NCBI GenBank assembly: GCA_937129145.1
Contig: CAKZMU010000077.1
Span: 20,986 to 84,985, forward strand
Direction: 5' to 3'
Origin: an uncultured Lacinutrix sp.
GTDB lineage: Bacteria; Bacteroidota; Bacteroidia; Flavobacteriales; Flavobacteriaceae
DNA length: 64,000 nucleotides
The position numbers and the translations under genes are program-made. Under the pieces are notes generated by a model. It was not told where the DNA came from and did no database searches. It saw only the letters and a program-made list of their open reading frames with translations. This document shows positions 1 to 11,000 of this stretch, piece by piece; the first letter of the stretch is position 1; each line of letters starts with the position of its first letter.

Positions 1-2
1 AT

Positions 3-131
3 ATTGAATTAGGAAATATAAAAAACAAAAAAGACCAAAAACGAATTCTTAATCACGAAAACAGGGAAGCTTTAGCTAAGTGGATTTATGATGGTCTTTT
101 AAATGATTACATTAAAAAAATAAAGTTATGA
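3..131 (+). CDS. C-terminal fragment of an unidentified protein (5' end outside window)
   Basis: An open frame runs in from the left edge and gives 42 residues ending NDYIKKIKL before TGA. The stop overlaps the next start codon as ATGA, a layout typical of translationally coupled genes, so this is probably the end of a gene co-transcribed with the methyltransferase-like gene that follows. The fragment is charged and lysine-rich, with a probable amphipathic helix (ALAKWIYDGLLNDYI). I do not recognise the family, and the piece is too short to assign a function. Confidence 0.55.
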   Translation: MELGNIKNKKDQKRILNHENREALAKWIYDGLLNDYIKKIKL

Positions 132-931
132 AACGCATTCAACTTTTTGAATTTGAAGATTTTAATTGGTTTCCAAAACCTATTAGAACTGGAATGACTA
201 ATCTTTTAGTGATACTTCATAAAATGATGGGAACGAAAGATGTAATTTCAGATATAATTATTAAAATTCAAAAAGAGCATCCTTTTTCTCAAATTATTGA
301 TTTAGGTTCTGGTTCAGGAGGCATTATGCCAGAAGTAATAACTTCAATAAACACTCATTCTGAAAAAGAGCTAAATCTTATTTTAACCGATTTACACCCT
401 AATTCAAAAATTGTTAAGCATATCAATAATACTAATGACAGCACTAGCTACCTTAAAAACTCCGTAAATGCAACCAATTTAAAAGACTTACCTCAAGGAC
501 TAAAAACGATGATTAATAGTTTTCATCACATGCCTCAAAACGTTGCAAAAGGTATTTTAAAATCGGCTCAAGACAATAAACAACCGCTACTTATTTATGA
601 AATTGGAGAAAACAAAATACCAACCTTACTATGGTGGTTATTGTTACCTATTTCATTAACTATATTGTTTATTATGACTTGGTTTATGACGCCCTTTGTA
701 AAGCCTTTAACATGGAAACAATTGTTGTTTACGTACTTAATACCAATAATTCCAATATGCTATGCTTGGGACGGGCAAGCTTCATTAGTTCGTATGTACA
801 CCTTTAATGATATTGAGTACTTGTTAAGCGATTTTAAAAATGATGATTATAATTGGGAAATAGCACAAGCTAAAAAGCCCAATGGGAAAAATTTAGGATA
901 TTATGTTTTAGGGCTGCCTATTGATGCTTAA
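128..931 (+). CDS. Membrane-associated class I SAM methyltransferase-like protein
   Basis: This 267-residue protein has a glycine-rich SAM-binding loop, DLGSGSGG at about residues 58-65, followed by an acidic strand (LILTDLHP, about 83-90) as in motifs I and II of class I methyltransferases. A hydrophobic pair at about 168-188 and 198-214 suggests a membrane hairpin in the C-terminal half, which is unusual for a soluble methyltransferase. The ATG overlaps the preceding stop (ATGA), which supports both the start and operon membership. The substrate cannot be told from the sequence. The convergent regulator gene ends only 6 bp downstream. Family membership is fairly secure; catalytic activity is inference. 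Confidence 0.7.
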   Translation: MKRIQLFEFEDFNWFPKPIRTGMTNLLVILHKMMGTKDVISDIIIKIQKEHPFSQIIDLGSGSGGIMPEVITSINTHSEKELNLILTDLHPNSKIVKHINNTNDSTSYLKNSVNATNLKDLPQGLKTMINSFHHMPQNVAKGILKSAQDNKQPLLIYEIGENKIPTLLWWLLLPISLTILFIMTWFMTPFVKPLTWKQLLFTYLIPIIPICYAWDGQASLVRMYTFNDIEYLLSDFKNDDYNWEIAQAKKPNGKNLGYYVLGLPIDA

Positions 932-937
932 ATTCAC

Positions 938-1801
938 TTATTGTATTTCTAGTTTATAGCCAACACCATGGACATTTGTTAGCTTAATTGAAGTATCATC
1001 CTTAAGTATTTTTCGCAGTTTAGATATGTACGTATCCAAGCTTCTACCTACGACAACACCATTGTCTTCCCATACTCTTTTTTCTAGTTCGTCTCGTTTA
1101 ACAACTTGATTTGGACTTGCGGCTAAAATTTCCAACAGTTCACACTCCTTTTTTGAAAGATTGATTTCAGTAGCTTGTTTAACCAATTTATTTTGGTCTG
1201 GGTAAAATTGGAAACTACCTATTTTTGCATACGTTCCATCATTTATTTTATGATTATGTTTAGCTTTCTTTTTATAAAAAACAAATACAAAAAGGAGCAA
1301 AGCACTAAATATTATTAGATAGAAATACTTTACATTGATACTTCTAGCAGCTAGAATTTTTGTGAATCTTACAGTAATAACATAACAGGCTTTATGTAAT
1401 TGTCTTCCACCACAAGGAACTATGTCCTTATCAACATCCTGCTTCATTTGATAGCTATAAGCAACCTCGCCATCTTCACATTTTTTGACCTCAGTTAAAT
1501 AATGCTCAGGCAAATTTGCTTTTTGAAAACTACTTCTTATGGCATTTACAAGACTATCAGGGTGAATCGATACAGGTACTTCAAAAGACAGTTGATATGT
1601 TTGCTTTTTTAAAGCTATTACGGGTTGAACCAATGAGGTTGAATCTTGATTAAACAACAAAATTTTGTGACCTACTTCCCTTAAAGACACTTTAACGACT
1701 TCTGATATTTCTTTATTCTCATCATTAGTACATGATGCTATAAAAATAAAGAATACAACTAAGGCAAAGTTTCTAATTAAATATTTGGTGCTGTGATTCA
1801 T
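938..1801 (-). CDS. Membrane-anchored winged-helix transcriptional regulator (ToxR-like one-component)
   Basis: I start the gene at the internal ATG at 1801 (287 residues), because that methionine is followed directly by a lipoprotein-type signal (FFIFIASC, Cys24); the longer frame would add 46 unlikely residues and overlap the divergent gene. Residues 25-158 are a periplasmic segment with three cysteines (108, 130, 139). One membrane helix lies at 159-176 (YFYLIIFSALLLFVFVFY). An OmpR/PhoB-type winged helix fills about 195-285, with recognition helix GRSLDTYISKLRKIL and wing NVHGVGYKL. The architecture implies periplasmic sensing coupled directly to DNA binding. The S41 protease gene starts 118 bp away in the other direction and is the obvious candidate target, though that is inference. 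Confidence 0.8.
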   Translation of the reverse strand: MNHSTKYLIRNFALVVFFIFIASCTNDENKEISEVVKVSLREVGHKILLFNQDSTSLVQPVIALKKQTYQLSFEVPVSIHPDSLVNAIRSSFQKANLPEHYLTEVKKCEDGEVAYSYQMKQDVDKDIVPCGGRQLHKACYVITVRFTKILAARSINVKYFYLIIFSALLLFVFVFYKKKAKHNHKINDGTYAKIGSFQFYPDQNKLVKQATEINLSKKECELLEILAASPNQVVKRDELEKRVWEDNGVVVGRSLDTYISKLRKILKDDTSIKLTNVHGVGYKLEIQ

Positions 1802-1919
1802 AATTAATCGTAAAAAAAAGACAATTTCTCGACTTTTTACCCTTATTGACACTTCTTTTACATTTTTTTGACATTTTTTTTTAGCTCTCAGCATAGTTTT
1901 ACTGAAAAAATAAAAACTC

Positions 1920-3641
1920 ATGAAACATCCAATTGCCACCTATGTTTTAATTCTGTTATTATTTAGCTGTGGAAATAAAAATACAACTCCTAAAACTGAT
2001 GTTCTTAAAAAAGTAAATGTTAATAATAAAGGGCTCATCTCAATTTCAGAAACATTAAAAAAGAATGGGCATCTTCCTATTGAAAAGCAAATAGAGCTAT
2101 ATTATAAGTTAAAAAAAGAAAGTCCTAACACTTACAATTTTAACAATGAGGATGAAATGACCATGTATGGCTATTCCTTTTTATGGAACGATGACATTGA
2201 AAATGCCATAGAAATTTTTAAACTAATTGTTGCCGAATTCCCAAATTCATCCAACCCTTATGATAGCCTTGGCGAAGGTTATATGACCAATGGCAACATG
2301 GAACTTGCACTTATAAATTATGAGAAATCATTGGTAATGAACCCAGACAACTTTAATGCTGAAGACCAAATAGAACGCATCAAATTTCCTAATAAAAAAC
2401 CATTAACTCCAGCTGAAAAATTTACAAAAGTTTACACCTTTAAAGAATATAAAGATGACTTAGATGAGTTGGGGAGAAAATTAATGGATATTAACCCAAA
2501 TGCGCTTAAGTTTATCTCGAAAGAAAAATTTTTAGAGGTTATTGAAGCTAAAAAAAACCTAATAAATGAGAATACAACTTTTGGCAATTTTATTTGGCAT
2601 TGCAGCGAGATTATTGCCAGTATCAACTGTTCGCATACATCTCTAGGTGGCTTTTTTCAAGAAAGTGCCATGATAAACAAATCGTTGGTGTTTCCGTTGC
2701 AAACACGTTGGGTCAATGATAAACTCTTTGTTGTTGATGCTATGAGTAATGCCAACAAAGTAAATATCAAAGACGAAATAATAAGTATAAACGGAAAGAG
2801 GGTTTCAGAAATAATTAAAGATATTTACAAGCATATTTCGTCCCAAGGTTTTGTTGAAACCAGTAAAAAACATTTTTTTAATTCTTGGGCTACCGAAATG
2901 CTACCTTACGCGCTTGGTTTTCCAAAATCATACGCTGTAAAAATTAAAGGAAAAGAAAATACCATCATGCTTAACAAAGCCAATGCATTTAAAGCACCTT
3001 ACGACGATACATCCATTAAACGATGTAATGAAGATTTATGTTTAGAGTTTTTGGAGCATCAAAATACTGCGGTTTTAACCGTATCAACATTCAATTTTTA
3101 TGCTTGGAATAATTTAGATGTCTTCGAAAAGTTTATTGATAATAGTTTAAAAAAAATACATGAAAAAAAATCTAAAAACCTTGTTATAGATTTAAGGTTC
3201 AATGGAGGTGGTTCGCCTGAATCCAGCATCTATTTATTGAAGTATTTGATTAATAAGCCATTCAAATATTTCTCGGAAGATGAGATTCAACCTAACAAAA
3301 ATTCATACAAAGGAAAACTCTATTTTATAATTGATGGACATGGCGAATCCACTACTGGACATTTTATGTCGATTACAAAGTATTTGAATTTAGGAACCAT
3401 TGTAGGCGAAGAACTTGGTTCCAATCAATTATGCACTGCAGGACAAACGGTTTCCAGATTAGCAAATACCAAGCTCATATTCAATGTGGCAAATACTGAA
3501 TCGAGAGCAAATGTTACTGGATTTCCAGACGAAAAAGGCATACTCCCAGAGCATCACGTCACTCAAAATATTGACGATTACATAAACAATATAGATACAG
3601 TAAAAGAATACACATTTAACCTAATAAATAAAGAGCAATAA
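1920..3641 (+). CDS. S41 (C-terminal processing) peptidase lipoprotein with TPR and PDZ-like regions
   Basis: This 573-residue protein begins with a lipoprotein signal (LILLLFSC, Cys17). Residues of about 80-145 form TPR-like helices (DSLGEGYMTNGNMELALINY). A PDZ-like stretch (DEIISINGKRV) lies near 285-295. The S41 catalytic core includes VIDLRFNGGG near residue 422 and a serine in GHGESTTGHF near 473, where tail-specific proteases carry the nucleophile; GEELGSNQLCTAGQ follows. It is probably anchored at the cell envelope and acts on extracytoplasmic substrates that are unknown. The next gene follows after 2 bp. The membrane-bound regulator is divergently transcribed from the same intergenic region. 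Confidence 0.85.
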   Translation: MKHPIATYVLILLLFSCGNKNTTPKTDVLKKVNVNNKGLISISETLKKNGHLPIEKQIELYYKLKKESPNTYNFNNEDEMTMYGYSFLWNDDIENAIEIFKLIVAEFPNSSNPYDSLGEGYMTNGNMELALINYEKSLVMNPDNFNAEDQIERIKFPNKKPLTPAEKFTKVYTFKEYKDDLDELGRKLMDINPNALKFISKEKFLEVIEAKKNLINENTTFGNFIWHCSEIIASINCSHTSLGGFFQESAMINKSLVFPLQTRWVNDKLFVVDAMSNANKVNIKDEIISINGKRVSEIIKDIYKHISSQGFVETSKKHFFNSWATEMLPYALGFPKSYAVKIKGKENTIMLNKANAFKAPYDDTSIKRCNEDLCLEFLEHQNTAVLTVSTFNFYAWNNLDVFEKFIDNSLKKIHEKKSKNLVIDLRFNGGGSPESSIYLLKYLINKPFKYFSEDEIQPNKNSYKGKLYFIIDGHGESTTGHFMSITKYLNLGTIVGEELGSNQLCTAGQTVSRLANTKLIFNVANTESRANVTGFPDEKGILPEHHVTQNIDDYINNIDTVKEYTFNLINKEQ

Positions 3642-3643
3642 CT

Positions 3644-4225
3644 ATGAGAATTACAATTACCATACTACTACTATTGTTTACTTCAATAGTGTTTGGACAA
3701 GAAGAAGAACATCTTGAAGTATTTAAAACCGATAGCACTTGGATAAAAGAAATTATTAAATTCCCCATTGGTTTTGCCCAAGACATTAACTATGAAGGCT
3801 TTGAAGATTTACGATTTCCACAAGGTTGGTCTAAAGAAGATAGTCCTAATTTTTGGTCTTATGTTTGGGCTTGGAGCATAAATGGAAAAAAAGAAATACG
3901 TTTAAACGATTTAGAAAAAAACACGCAATTGTATTTTGATGGTTTGTTAGGACTTGATTTTTATAAAATAGACGACAAGCCTGTACGAAAAACCAATGCT
4001 GTATTTCTTAAAAAAGAAAACTCACTTTATGTTGGTAAAATAAAAACGCATGACACACGCTATACTAAAAACCCCATGACCTTAAATGTACTTGTAGAAA
4101 GCCGTTATTGCGAGCAAACAAATAAAACCATAATCGTATTTAGGTATTCTCCTAAGCCATTTGAGGATAATGTTTGGAATACATTAAAAGAAGTTAAACT
4201 TCTTGATAATGTTTGCGAGCTTTAA
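3644..4225 (+). CDS. Secreted protein of unknown function
   Basis: A 193-residue protein with an N-terminal signal peptide (ITILLLLFTSIVFGQ, predicted cleavage after FGQ). The mature part is rich in aromatic residues (FWSYVWAWSING) and predicted beta strands, with one central lysine-rich turn. I recognise no catalytic motif. It starts 2 bp after the S41 peptidase stop, so the two are almost certainly co-transcribed and may act together in the periplasm; a role as partner or substrate of the protease is only a guess from position. Confidence 0.75.
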   Translation: MRITITILLLLFTSIVFGQEEEHLEVFKTDSTWIKEIIKFPIGFAQDINYEGFEDLRFPQGWSKEDSPNFWSYVWAWSINGKKEIRLNDLEKNTQLYFDGLLGLDFYKIDDKPVRKTNAVFLKKENSLYVGKIKTHDTRYTKNPMTLNVLVESRYCEQTNKTIIVFRYSPKPFEDNVWNTLKEVKLLDNVCEL

Positions 4226-4333
4226 TTTTTTGTGAAAACTTCACCTCTTTTAATCAATAATTAACTTAAGGCATTTATTTTATTTGTAAGAAAAAACTAC
4301 TACATTTACTCAACAACTTTTTAAAAACAGTAA

Positions 4334-5569
4334 ATGAGAAAATCTATTACAATCATTTTAATCCTTATAGGTTTTACAGGTTATTCACAAATTAAATTTG
4401 AAAAAGGGTATATTATTAAGAATGATAATACTAAAATTGAATGTTTAATTAAAAACAATGATTGGAGATTTAATCCTGATGAAATATATTATAAGTTAAG
4501 TACAAATAGTGACCCTATAAAAACTACAATAAATGATATAAAAGAGTTTGGAATATCTTCAAATATTAAATACAAAAAATTTAAGGTCAATGTTGATATT
4601 TCTAGCAAAGAAATAAACGATTTAACTTTAAGTCGAAATCCTATTCTTAGGGAGCAAACTCTTTTATTAAAACAATTAGTGGAAGGGGAAACTAATTTGT
4701 TTGTTTATAAAAACCCTAGTATGACACGTTTTTTTTACAGTATGACTGACTCAAACATTGAGCAATTAATCTACAAGCACTATAAAACAAATGATGGGAA
4801 AATTGCTGTAAATAATAGGTATAAACAGCAGTTATTGAATTCTTCTAAGTGTAAGGATATAACAGTGGATGAGTTAAACAAATTAAACTACTCAAAAAAA
4901 AATTTAAAAGATTTTTTTGTGAAATATAATACATGTATTGACTCAAATTATATAGTCTATGATAAAAGCAACAAAAAAACCTCTATAAATTTCAAAGTGA
5001 AGTCAGGTATCAATTTTTCGTCAATGACCGTAAATAAAGGGTTTACTACCGCTTCTGAAGGAAAAAAGATGGATAATCATCTAAACTATAGAATAAGTGC
5101 TGAAATAGAATTTTTATTACCTTTTAATAAAAATAAGTGGGCTGTTTTTTTAGAACCAAGTTTTAGTGCTTATAATGAAGAATTAGCATATGGCTCTGGA
5201 ACTTATGAAACTAATTTAAAAATTAAATTTAATTATTTTGAAGCAGTTATAGCCGCGCGACATTATTTGTATCTAAATGACACATCAAAATTGAACTTAA
5301 GTTTAGGACTAATATATACATATGCTATAAATCCTGAAATTATTTATGATATGCCTCAAAGAGTAATAAATCCAACTCTAAAAAACATTGATTTTACACC
5401 AAGTATTAGATTAGGTGTTGGATATAATATTAATAACCTAAGTTTTGAAGCTTTATGGTCTTTAAGCCGTCAAATTACTGGGCATAGTGAAATAACTGGA
5501 AGTTATAATATAGATTGGGAATCAAATATGAAGAGCATATCGTTTAATGTTGGATACAGGCTGTTTTAA
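4334..5569 (+). CDS. Outer-membrane beta-barrel-type protein
   Basis: A 411-residue protein with a signal peptide (ITIILILIGFTGYSQ). The N-terminal half holds short lysine- and aspartate-rich repeats of strand-turn type. The C-terminal half, from about residue 220, alternates polar and hydrophobic residues as in barrel strands and ends in phenylalanine (VGYRLF), the terminal signature of outer-membrane barrels. Such proteins are common in Flavobacteriia and sometimes carry misleading enzyme names; nothing enzymatic is visible here. It lies 108 bp after the secreted protein and may have its own promoter. Ligand or role unknown. Confidence 0.7.
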   Translation: MRKSITIILILIGFTGYSQIKFEKGYIIKNDNTKIECLIKNNDWRFNPDEIYYKLSTNSDPIKTTINDIKEFGISSNIKYKKFKVNVDISSKEINDLTLSRNPILREQTLLLKQLVEGETNLFVYKNPSMTRFFYSMTDSNIEQLIYKHYKTNDGKIAVNNRYKQQLLNSSKCKDITVDELNKLNYSKKNLKDFFVKYNTCIDSNYIVYDKSNKKTSINFKVKSGINFSSMTVNKGFTTASEGKKMDNHLNYRISAEIEFLLPFNKNKWAVFLEPSFSAYNEELAYGSGTYETNLKIKFNYFEAVIAARHYLYLNDTSKLNLSLGLIYTYAINPEIIYDMPQRVINPTLKNIDFTPSIRLGVGYNINNLSFEALWSLSRQITGHSEITGSYNIDWESNMKSISFNVGYRLF

Positions 5570-5679
5570 GATCATCATATTATAGAATAAATTAAGGTTT
5601 AATATACTTTTTTAGAACAAATTGAATACATTTTGATGAGATACAGAATCTCCCGACACTTCAAGACAGCATGACAAAT

Positions 5680-7035
5680 CTATTTTATAAGATTTGCCAC
5701 CTCATCAAAATCCAAACCACCATAATTACCAGAACTCATTAAGAGTAAGGCTTTGTTGTCAAAATTTTTCGAAAACAAAAACGCTTTAAAATCATCTGGA
5801 TTGGTATAAATAATTAAATCGTCACGCTCAAAAGCGGTTGCTATTTGTTCGTGAGTGACTTCTTTTAGCTTTTTAATTTCAACTGCATATGGACTGTAAA
5901 ATACAACTGCAACATCAGCTGCGTCCAAAGCACCTTTATATTCTTTTAAAAACTCCGCATTTAAACTACTATAGGTATGTAATTCTAAACAAGCTACCAC
6001 TACTCTATCTTGGTATTGCTCTTTTACAGCATTGGTGGTAGCTTCCACTTTACTTGGCGAATGTGCAAAATCCTTAAATGCGACGCTATTATTACTTTCA
6101 GCTATTTTTTCTAGACGTTTGCTTGCGCCCTTAAAAGTGGAAATCGCTTCATAAAAATCGTCTTCGTCAATTCCCATATGCTGGCAAATCCATTTGGCTC
6201 CTGCTAGATTATTCAAGTTATGCTTTCCAAACACTTCAATTGGCAGAGGTCCTTCAGGTGTTTCCAATAAGGTATGTCCGTTTTCAACGGTGTATTCAGG
6301 CGTGTGATAAGGCAGTTTTCTAATAGTGTTTTCTGAAGCTTCCACTACGTGTTTTACCTCAGCGTCTTCTTCATTATAATTAATGCTTCCGCCTCTCACA
6401 ATGCTATCCACAAAAATGCTAAACTGCTCGACATAGTTTTCGTATGTTGGAAACACATTAATATGATCCCAAGCAATGCCGCTTAACAACGCAATATTAG
6501 GTTTGTACAAATGAAATTTAGGTCGTCTATCTATTGGTGAACTTAAATATTCATCGCCCTCCAACACTATAAAATCGTTGTCTTTAGTGAGTTTTACCAT
6601 CACATCAAAACCTTCCAATTGTGCTCCAACCATATAATCGACATCTCTGTCGTGGTAATGCATCACATGTAAAATCATGGAGGTAATGGTTGTTTTTCCA
6701 TGGCTTCCTCCAATAACCACTCGTGTTTTATCTTTTGATTGTTCGTATAAAAACTCAGGATAACTATAAATTTTTAAACCTAATTCTTGCGCTTTTAATA
6801 ACTCAGGATTATCTGCTTTGGCGTGCATTCCCAATACTATAGCATCTAAATCCGAAGTGATTTTTTCAGGAAACCAACCAAACGATTCTGGTAATAAGCC
6901 TTTAGCTTCCAATCGGGATTTTGAAGGGTCATGAATGGTATCGTCACTTCCTGAAATTTGATAGCCTTTATTGTGAAGTGCTATGGCTAAATTGTGCATT
7001 GCAGCACCACCAATAGCGATAAAATGTACGTTCAT
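5680..7035 (-). CDS. mpl: Mur ligase family protein, Mpl type (murein peptide recycling ligase)
   Basis: The 451-residue product has the Mur ligase N-terminal Rossmann domain (FIAIGGAAMHNLA, ISGSDD), the ATP-binding loop GGSHGKTT at 109-116 and the central-domain motif EGDEY. Mpl attaches a recycled tripeptide (L-Ala-gamma-D-Glu-meso-diaminopimelate) to UDP-MurNAc. The opening MNVHFIAIGGAAM and the length fit Mpl better than MurC, which joins L-alanine, but the two are close and the division is not decisive without alignment. It is a cytoplasmic enzyme. A 44-bp palindromic repeat separates it from the upstream TPR gene on the same strand. Confidence 0.8.
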   Translation of the reverse strand: MNVHFIAIGGAAMHNLAIALHNKGYQISGSDDTIHDPSKSRLEAKGLLPESFGWFPEKITSDLDAIVLGMHAKADNPELLKAQELGLKIYSYPEFLYEQSKDKTRVVIGGSHGKTTITSMILHVMHYHDRDVDYMVGAQLEGFDVMVKLTKDNDFIVLEGDEYLSSPIDRRPKFHLYKPNIALLSGIAWDHINVFPTYENYVEQFSIFVDSIVRGGSINYNEEDAEVKHVVEASENTIRKLPYHTPEYTVENGHTLLETPEGPLPIEVFGKHNLNNLAGAKWICQHMGIDEDDFYEAISTFKGASKRLEKIAESNNSVAFKDFAHSPSKVEATTNAVKEQYQDRVVVACLELHTYSSLNAEFLKEYKGALDAADVAVVFYSPYAVEIKKLKEVTHEQIATAFERDDLIIYTNPDDFKAFLFSKNFDNKALLLMSSGNYGGLDFDEVANLIK

Positions 7036-7054
7036 AGTAAAATTTAATTCGAAA

Positions 7055-7098
7055 TGTCACTTCGAGTGATTCCGGTTTTGTCGGAATTATATCGAGAA
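7055..7098. repeat. Palindromic intergenic repeat (TTCGAGTGA / ATCGAGAA class)
   Basis: The stretch runs from TGTCACTTCGAGTGATTCC through GGTTTTGTCGGAA to TATCGAGAAG. It contains the small inverted repeat TTCCG/CGGAA. The same parts, in a longer two-armed version, occur at 43441-43542. It lies between two same-strand genes. Confidence 0.7.
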
Positions 7099-7169
7099 GT
7101 AAAGATAATAATTGATGCTGGAAGACCGAAGTTTGAAGTCACAAGTTTTTCTATAATTTTTAAGCTTAT

Positions 7170-7907
7170 TTAAGGCAGTTTACTTTCAAGTTCTGCTTTT
7201 CGGGTTAATAAGTTTTTATCTTTATGGGCATCATACGCTTCATCAATGGTTTTTATAGCCAACTCATAGCTTTCTTGCTTTTCATAGAAATCTATTAAAC
7301 GCATATAACAATTAATGGAACCTCCAACCACAATAGCTTTTTTATAATAAGTTTCGGCAAGTTTCGGCTCGTCATCATATTCATAAATATAACCCTTAGC
7401 CAAATAGCCATCAACTTTTGAGAGTTGTTCCAACTCATTGGCATATTTAAGCGATTTCTTTTTACTGCCTCCAATAATGCCTGGTAATTGCATGTATAAT
7501 TCCACCAAAGCCCAACGAGTGTCAATGTGTTCTGGGTCTAATTCAGCTGCTTTTAAAAAGGCTTCTTTTACATCGCCAATAATGCCTAAAGCTTTAAATT
7601 TATTTACTTCAAGAGCTTTCATACCCAAAGCACCACCATATTTGTACTGGTAATTAGCGTTAGTGGCTTTGGCTACAACCAATTTTTTATATTGTGCAAT
7701 GGCTTCATCCCATTTTTTCTGATGACCATAAGCATCACCTAACAATTCGATGGCCTTTAAATTATTAGGATTTTGTTTTACGTATTCACTCGCCTTTTGC
7801 TCTGCCTTTACAAATTGTTTTTGTTGAAATAACTGATTAATCTCAATCACCATGGATTGTGAAAAACCAAATAATGGAAACAATAGTAAAAACAAAAACT
7901 TTTTCAT
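7170..7907 (-). CDS. Secreted tetratricopeptide-repeat protein
   Basis: A 245-residue protein with a signal peptide (FLFLLLFPLFGFSQS). The mature part is built from TPR helices, for example AIELLGDAYGHQKKWDEAIAQY at about 54-75 and LAKGYIYEYDDEPKLAETYY further on, spanning nearly the whole chain. TPR arrays are protein-interaction scaffolds; the partner is unknown. It is upstream of the Mpl-type ligase on the same strand but separated by 134 bp holding a repeat, so co-transcription is possible but not shown. Confidence 0.75.
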   Translation of the reverse strand: MKKFLFLLLFPLFGFSQSMVIEINQLFQQKQFVKAEQKASEYVKQNPNNLKAIELLGDAYGHQKKWDEAIAQYKKLVVAKATNANYQYKYGGALGMKALEVNKFKALGIIGDVKEAFLKAAELDPEHIDTRWALVELYMQLPGIIGGSKKKSLKYANELEQLSKVDGYLAKGYIYEYDDEPKLAETYYKKAIVVGGSINCYMRLIDFYEKQESYELAIKTIDEAYDAHKDKNLLTRKAELESKLP

Positions 7908-8047
7908 GTGATATAAGTCGGAATTGCAAATTTAACCTTTCCGTTTAACTTTTAAAATAGCTAACTTTACTCATCCAACGAAGCATTTTACTCATTTCGT
8001 ATTTTTTGGAACACATTTTGAACATATCATTGTGAAAAATTAACAAC

Positions 8048-11000
8048 ATGAACAAAACATTGGCCATTATAATGATTCTGCTATTCGCAAACTTCACACA
8101 TGCACAACAAAACTACGACGATTTATGGAAAGACGTCGAGAAATTTGAAACTGAAGGTTTGCCAAAATCTGCCCTTGAAGTAGTTGAAACCATTGGTGCC
8201 AAAGCAGAAAAAGAAGGCAATAATATCCAGAATATTAAAGCGCTACTGTTTAAAAGTAAGTTTGCACTTATCCTAGAAGAAGATGCGCAATTAAAGATTG
8301 TTAACGATTTTAAAACACAGATTTCACAAAGTGAATTTCCAACAAAAAACATTTTAGAAAATTTATTAGCTAACTTATATTGGCAATACTTTCAACAAAA
8401 TAGATGGCAATTTTATAACAGAACGAAAACCTCGGAAAAAGTAGATATAGAGGACTTTAGAACCTGGGATTTACAAACACTTTTTGATGAGATTAGTGTA
8501 TATTATCAAAACTCGTTAAAAAATCAGTTGTTACTGCAATTGGAAGATTTAGAGAGCTATAATGAGCTTTTAATTCTTCAAAAAGATTCCAAAATCTATA
8601 GACCAACACTTTTCGATTTCCTAGCACATAATGCTTTAGAATTTTACACAACAGACGAAAACAGCATCACTAAACCTGCCTACAAATTTGAAATTGATAA
8701 CGAAGAATTCCTTAGTAATGCCAAAAGCTTTTCAAAATTGGAAATCACTTCAAAAAACAACACTTCTTTACAATTACAAGCCCTAAAACTATATCAAGAC
8801 TTAACTCAGTTTCATTTAAAAGATAAGAAACAAGATGCTTTAGTTGACATTGATATTCAAAGACTAAAATTTGTTTATCAACATGCAACTTTCGAAAATA
8901 AAGAAGCTGTTTATTTAAATACTCTTCAAAATCACATTTTAGGAATTAAGTTTAATGAATTAACAGGATTGTATGCTTTTGAAATAGCTTCTATTTACCT
9001 TGAACAAGGTAGGACCTATCAACCAACAACTAATGACAAACACCGTTGGATGCTAAAAGAAGCACTCGATATGGGCAATAATGTTTATCAGATATTTCCT
9101 AATAGCAAAGCCGCAGAAAAGTTTAAAGTTTTAAAACGGCAAATCCTACAAAAATCATTACAAATCACAGCTGAGAGTCATTTACCAATTAACAAAAACT
9201 CTCGATTATTAATTCGCTATAAAAACTATGATAAACTGGATTTTAAAGTCTATCACATTAGTAGAAATCAGCTTAAAAAATTAAACCGAACCTATAGAAA
9301 AGAAGAGCAATTAGTGTTTTTCAATAAACTAAAAACTGACAAACAATGGCAAAGTAATTTGCGTAACAAAGGCGATTATCAAACACACACCACCGAAGTA
9401 GTGCTACCAGCTTTAAATAATGGTTATTACGTCGTATTTGCAACACCAGAAAGTAGAAAAGAAGACACCTTTGCCTTTGCCACTCTACAAGTCACTAATA
9501 TGGCAATTGTAGATAAAAGTGATGACAAAAACCATATTTATCAGGTTATTGATAGAAATAACGGGCAACCAATTGCTAATGCAAAAGTAACGCTAAACTA
9601 TACGGTAAATAACGTTGGTAAGCACACCCAAAACAAAACAACAGATTCAAAAGGAGAAATAAGATTAGATAAAACCAAAGACCGTTGGAGGCTTGATATT
9701 GAAGTTAAGAATAAAAAGGACAAAGCCAATTTTGATGGTTATAACTTATATAGACGTTACAATAATACCAATGAAGAAAAAGTAAGTTACCGCTCTTTTT
9801 TATTCACAGACCGAAGCATTTACAGACCTGGACAAACGGTCTATTTTAAAGGTATTGCCATGAAAACTGAAGATGGTAAATCTGAAGTTTTAGAAAAAGA
9901 AGCTGTTACCGCAACTCTTTTTGATGTAAATAACGAAATTATCTCTCAACATAAATTAACAACTAATGACTTTGGCTCTGTATCTGGAGAATTTATATTG
10001 CCAAGTAATGGTTTGAATGGTCAATTTCGGATTGAGTTAAATTCCGTTGAAAAAAATAGATTTAGAAATAACACCTATATATCTGTTGAAGAATACAAGC
10101 GCCCAAAGTTTGAAACTACCTTTAATCCTGTAACTAACACTTACAAAGTCAATGATTCTGTGACTGTAAAAGGAAATGCCTTGGCGTATGCTGGAAGCAA
10201 TATCACTGATGCTAAAGTAGTATATCGCGTTCATAGAAAAGTGCAATATCCAGATTGGTATTTTTGGTACAGACCATGGTTTAATAGCGAACCACAGGAA
10301 ATCACACATGGCGAAAGTATCACAAACGACAAAGGAGAGTTTGAAATCACTTTTAAAGCATTACCAGACGAAAGTGTTGATAAAAACAGTTTACCTATTT
10401 TTCAATATGAAATCACAGCAGATGTTACCGATTTAAATGGCGAAACACGAAGTGCCTCTACCATCGTAAACGTTGGTTATCATACCTTAACAGCTAATCT
10501 TTCTGTGGATGCAAAATTGGATAAAACCAAAAAAGACCATAAGCTAAAAATTGACACCAAAAACTTAAATGGCAAATTTGTGCCAGCAAAAGGCACCATT
10601 AAAATTTATAAGCTAGTTCCACCAAAATCTGTGTTGAGAGCGCGACCTTGGAAAGCTCCAGATTATCAAATGCTATCTAAAAACGAATTTAAACAACTGT
10701 TTCCTCATGATGCTTATGCTAATGAAGACGACAGCAACCAATGGAAAAAAGGAAAGCTCGTATTAGAAAAATCATTCGACACAAAAAAATCGAAAGAACT
10801 AGAGTTAGGAAACATTAAAAAATGGGAATCTGGACAATACGTCATTGTTCTAGAAACCAAAGATAAATTTGATCAAGAGGTAAAAGACCAAATAAAAACA
10901 ACGTTGTATAGTGATAAAGACAAACAGGTGTCAGACAACCAATTGTTTTCAGTTACTACAAATAAACCTAAGTACAAAACTGGAGATACTACAACCCTAA

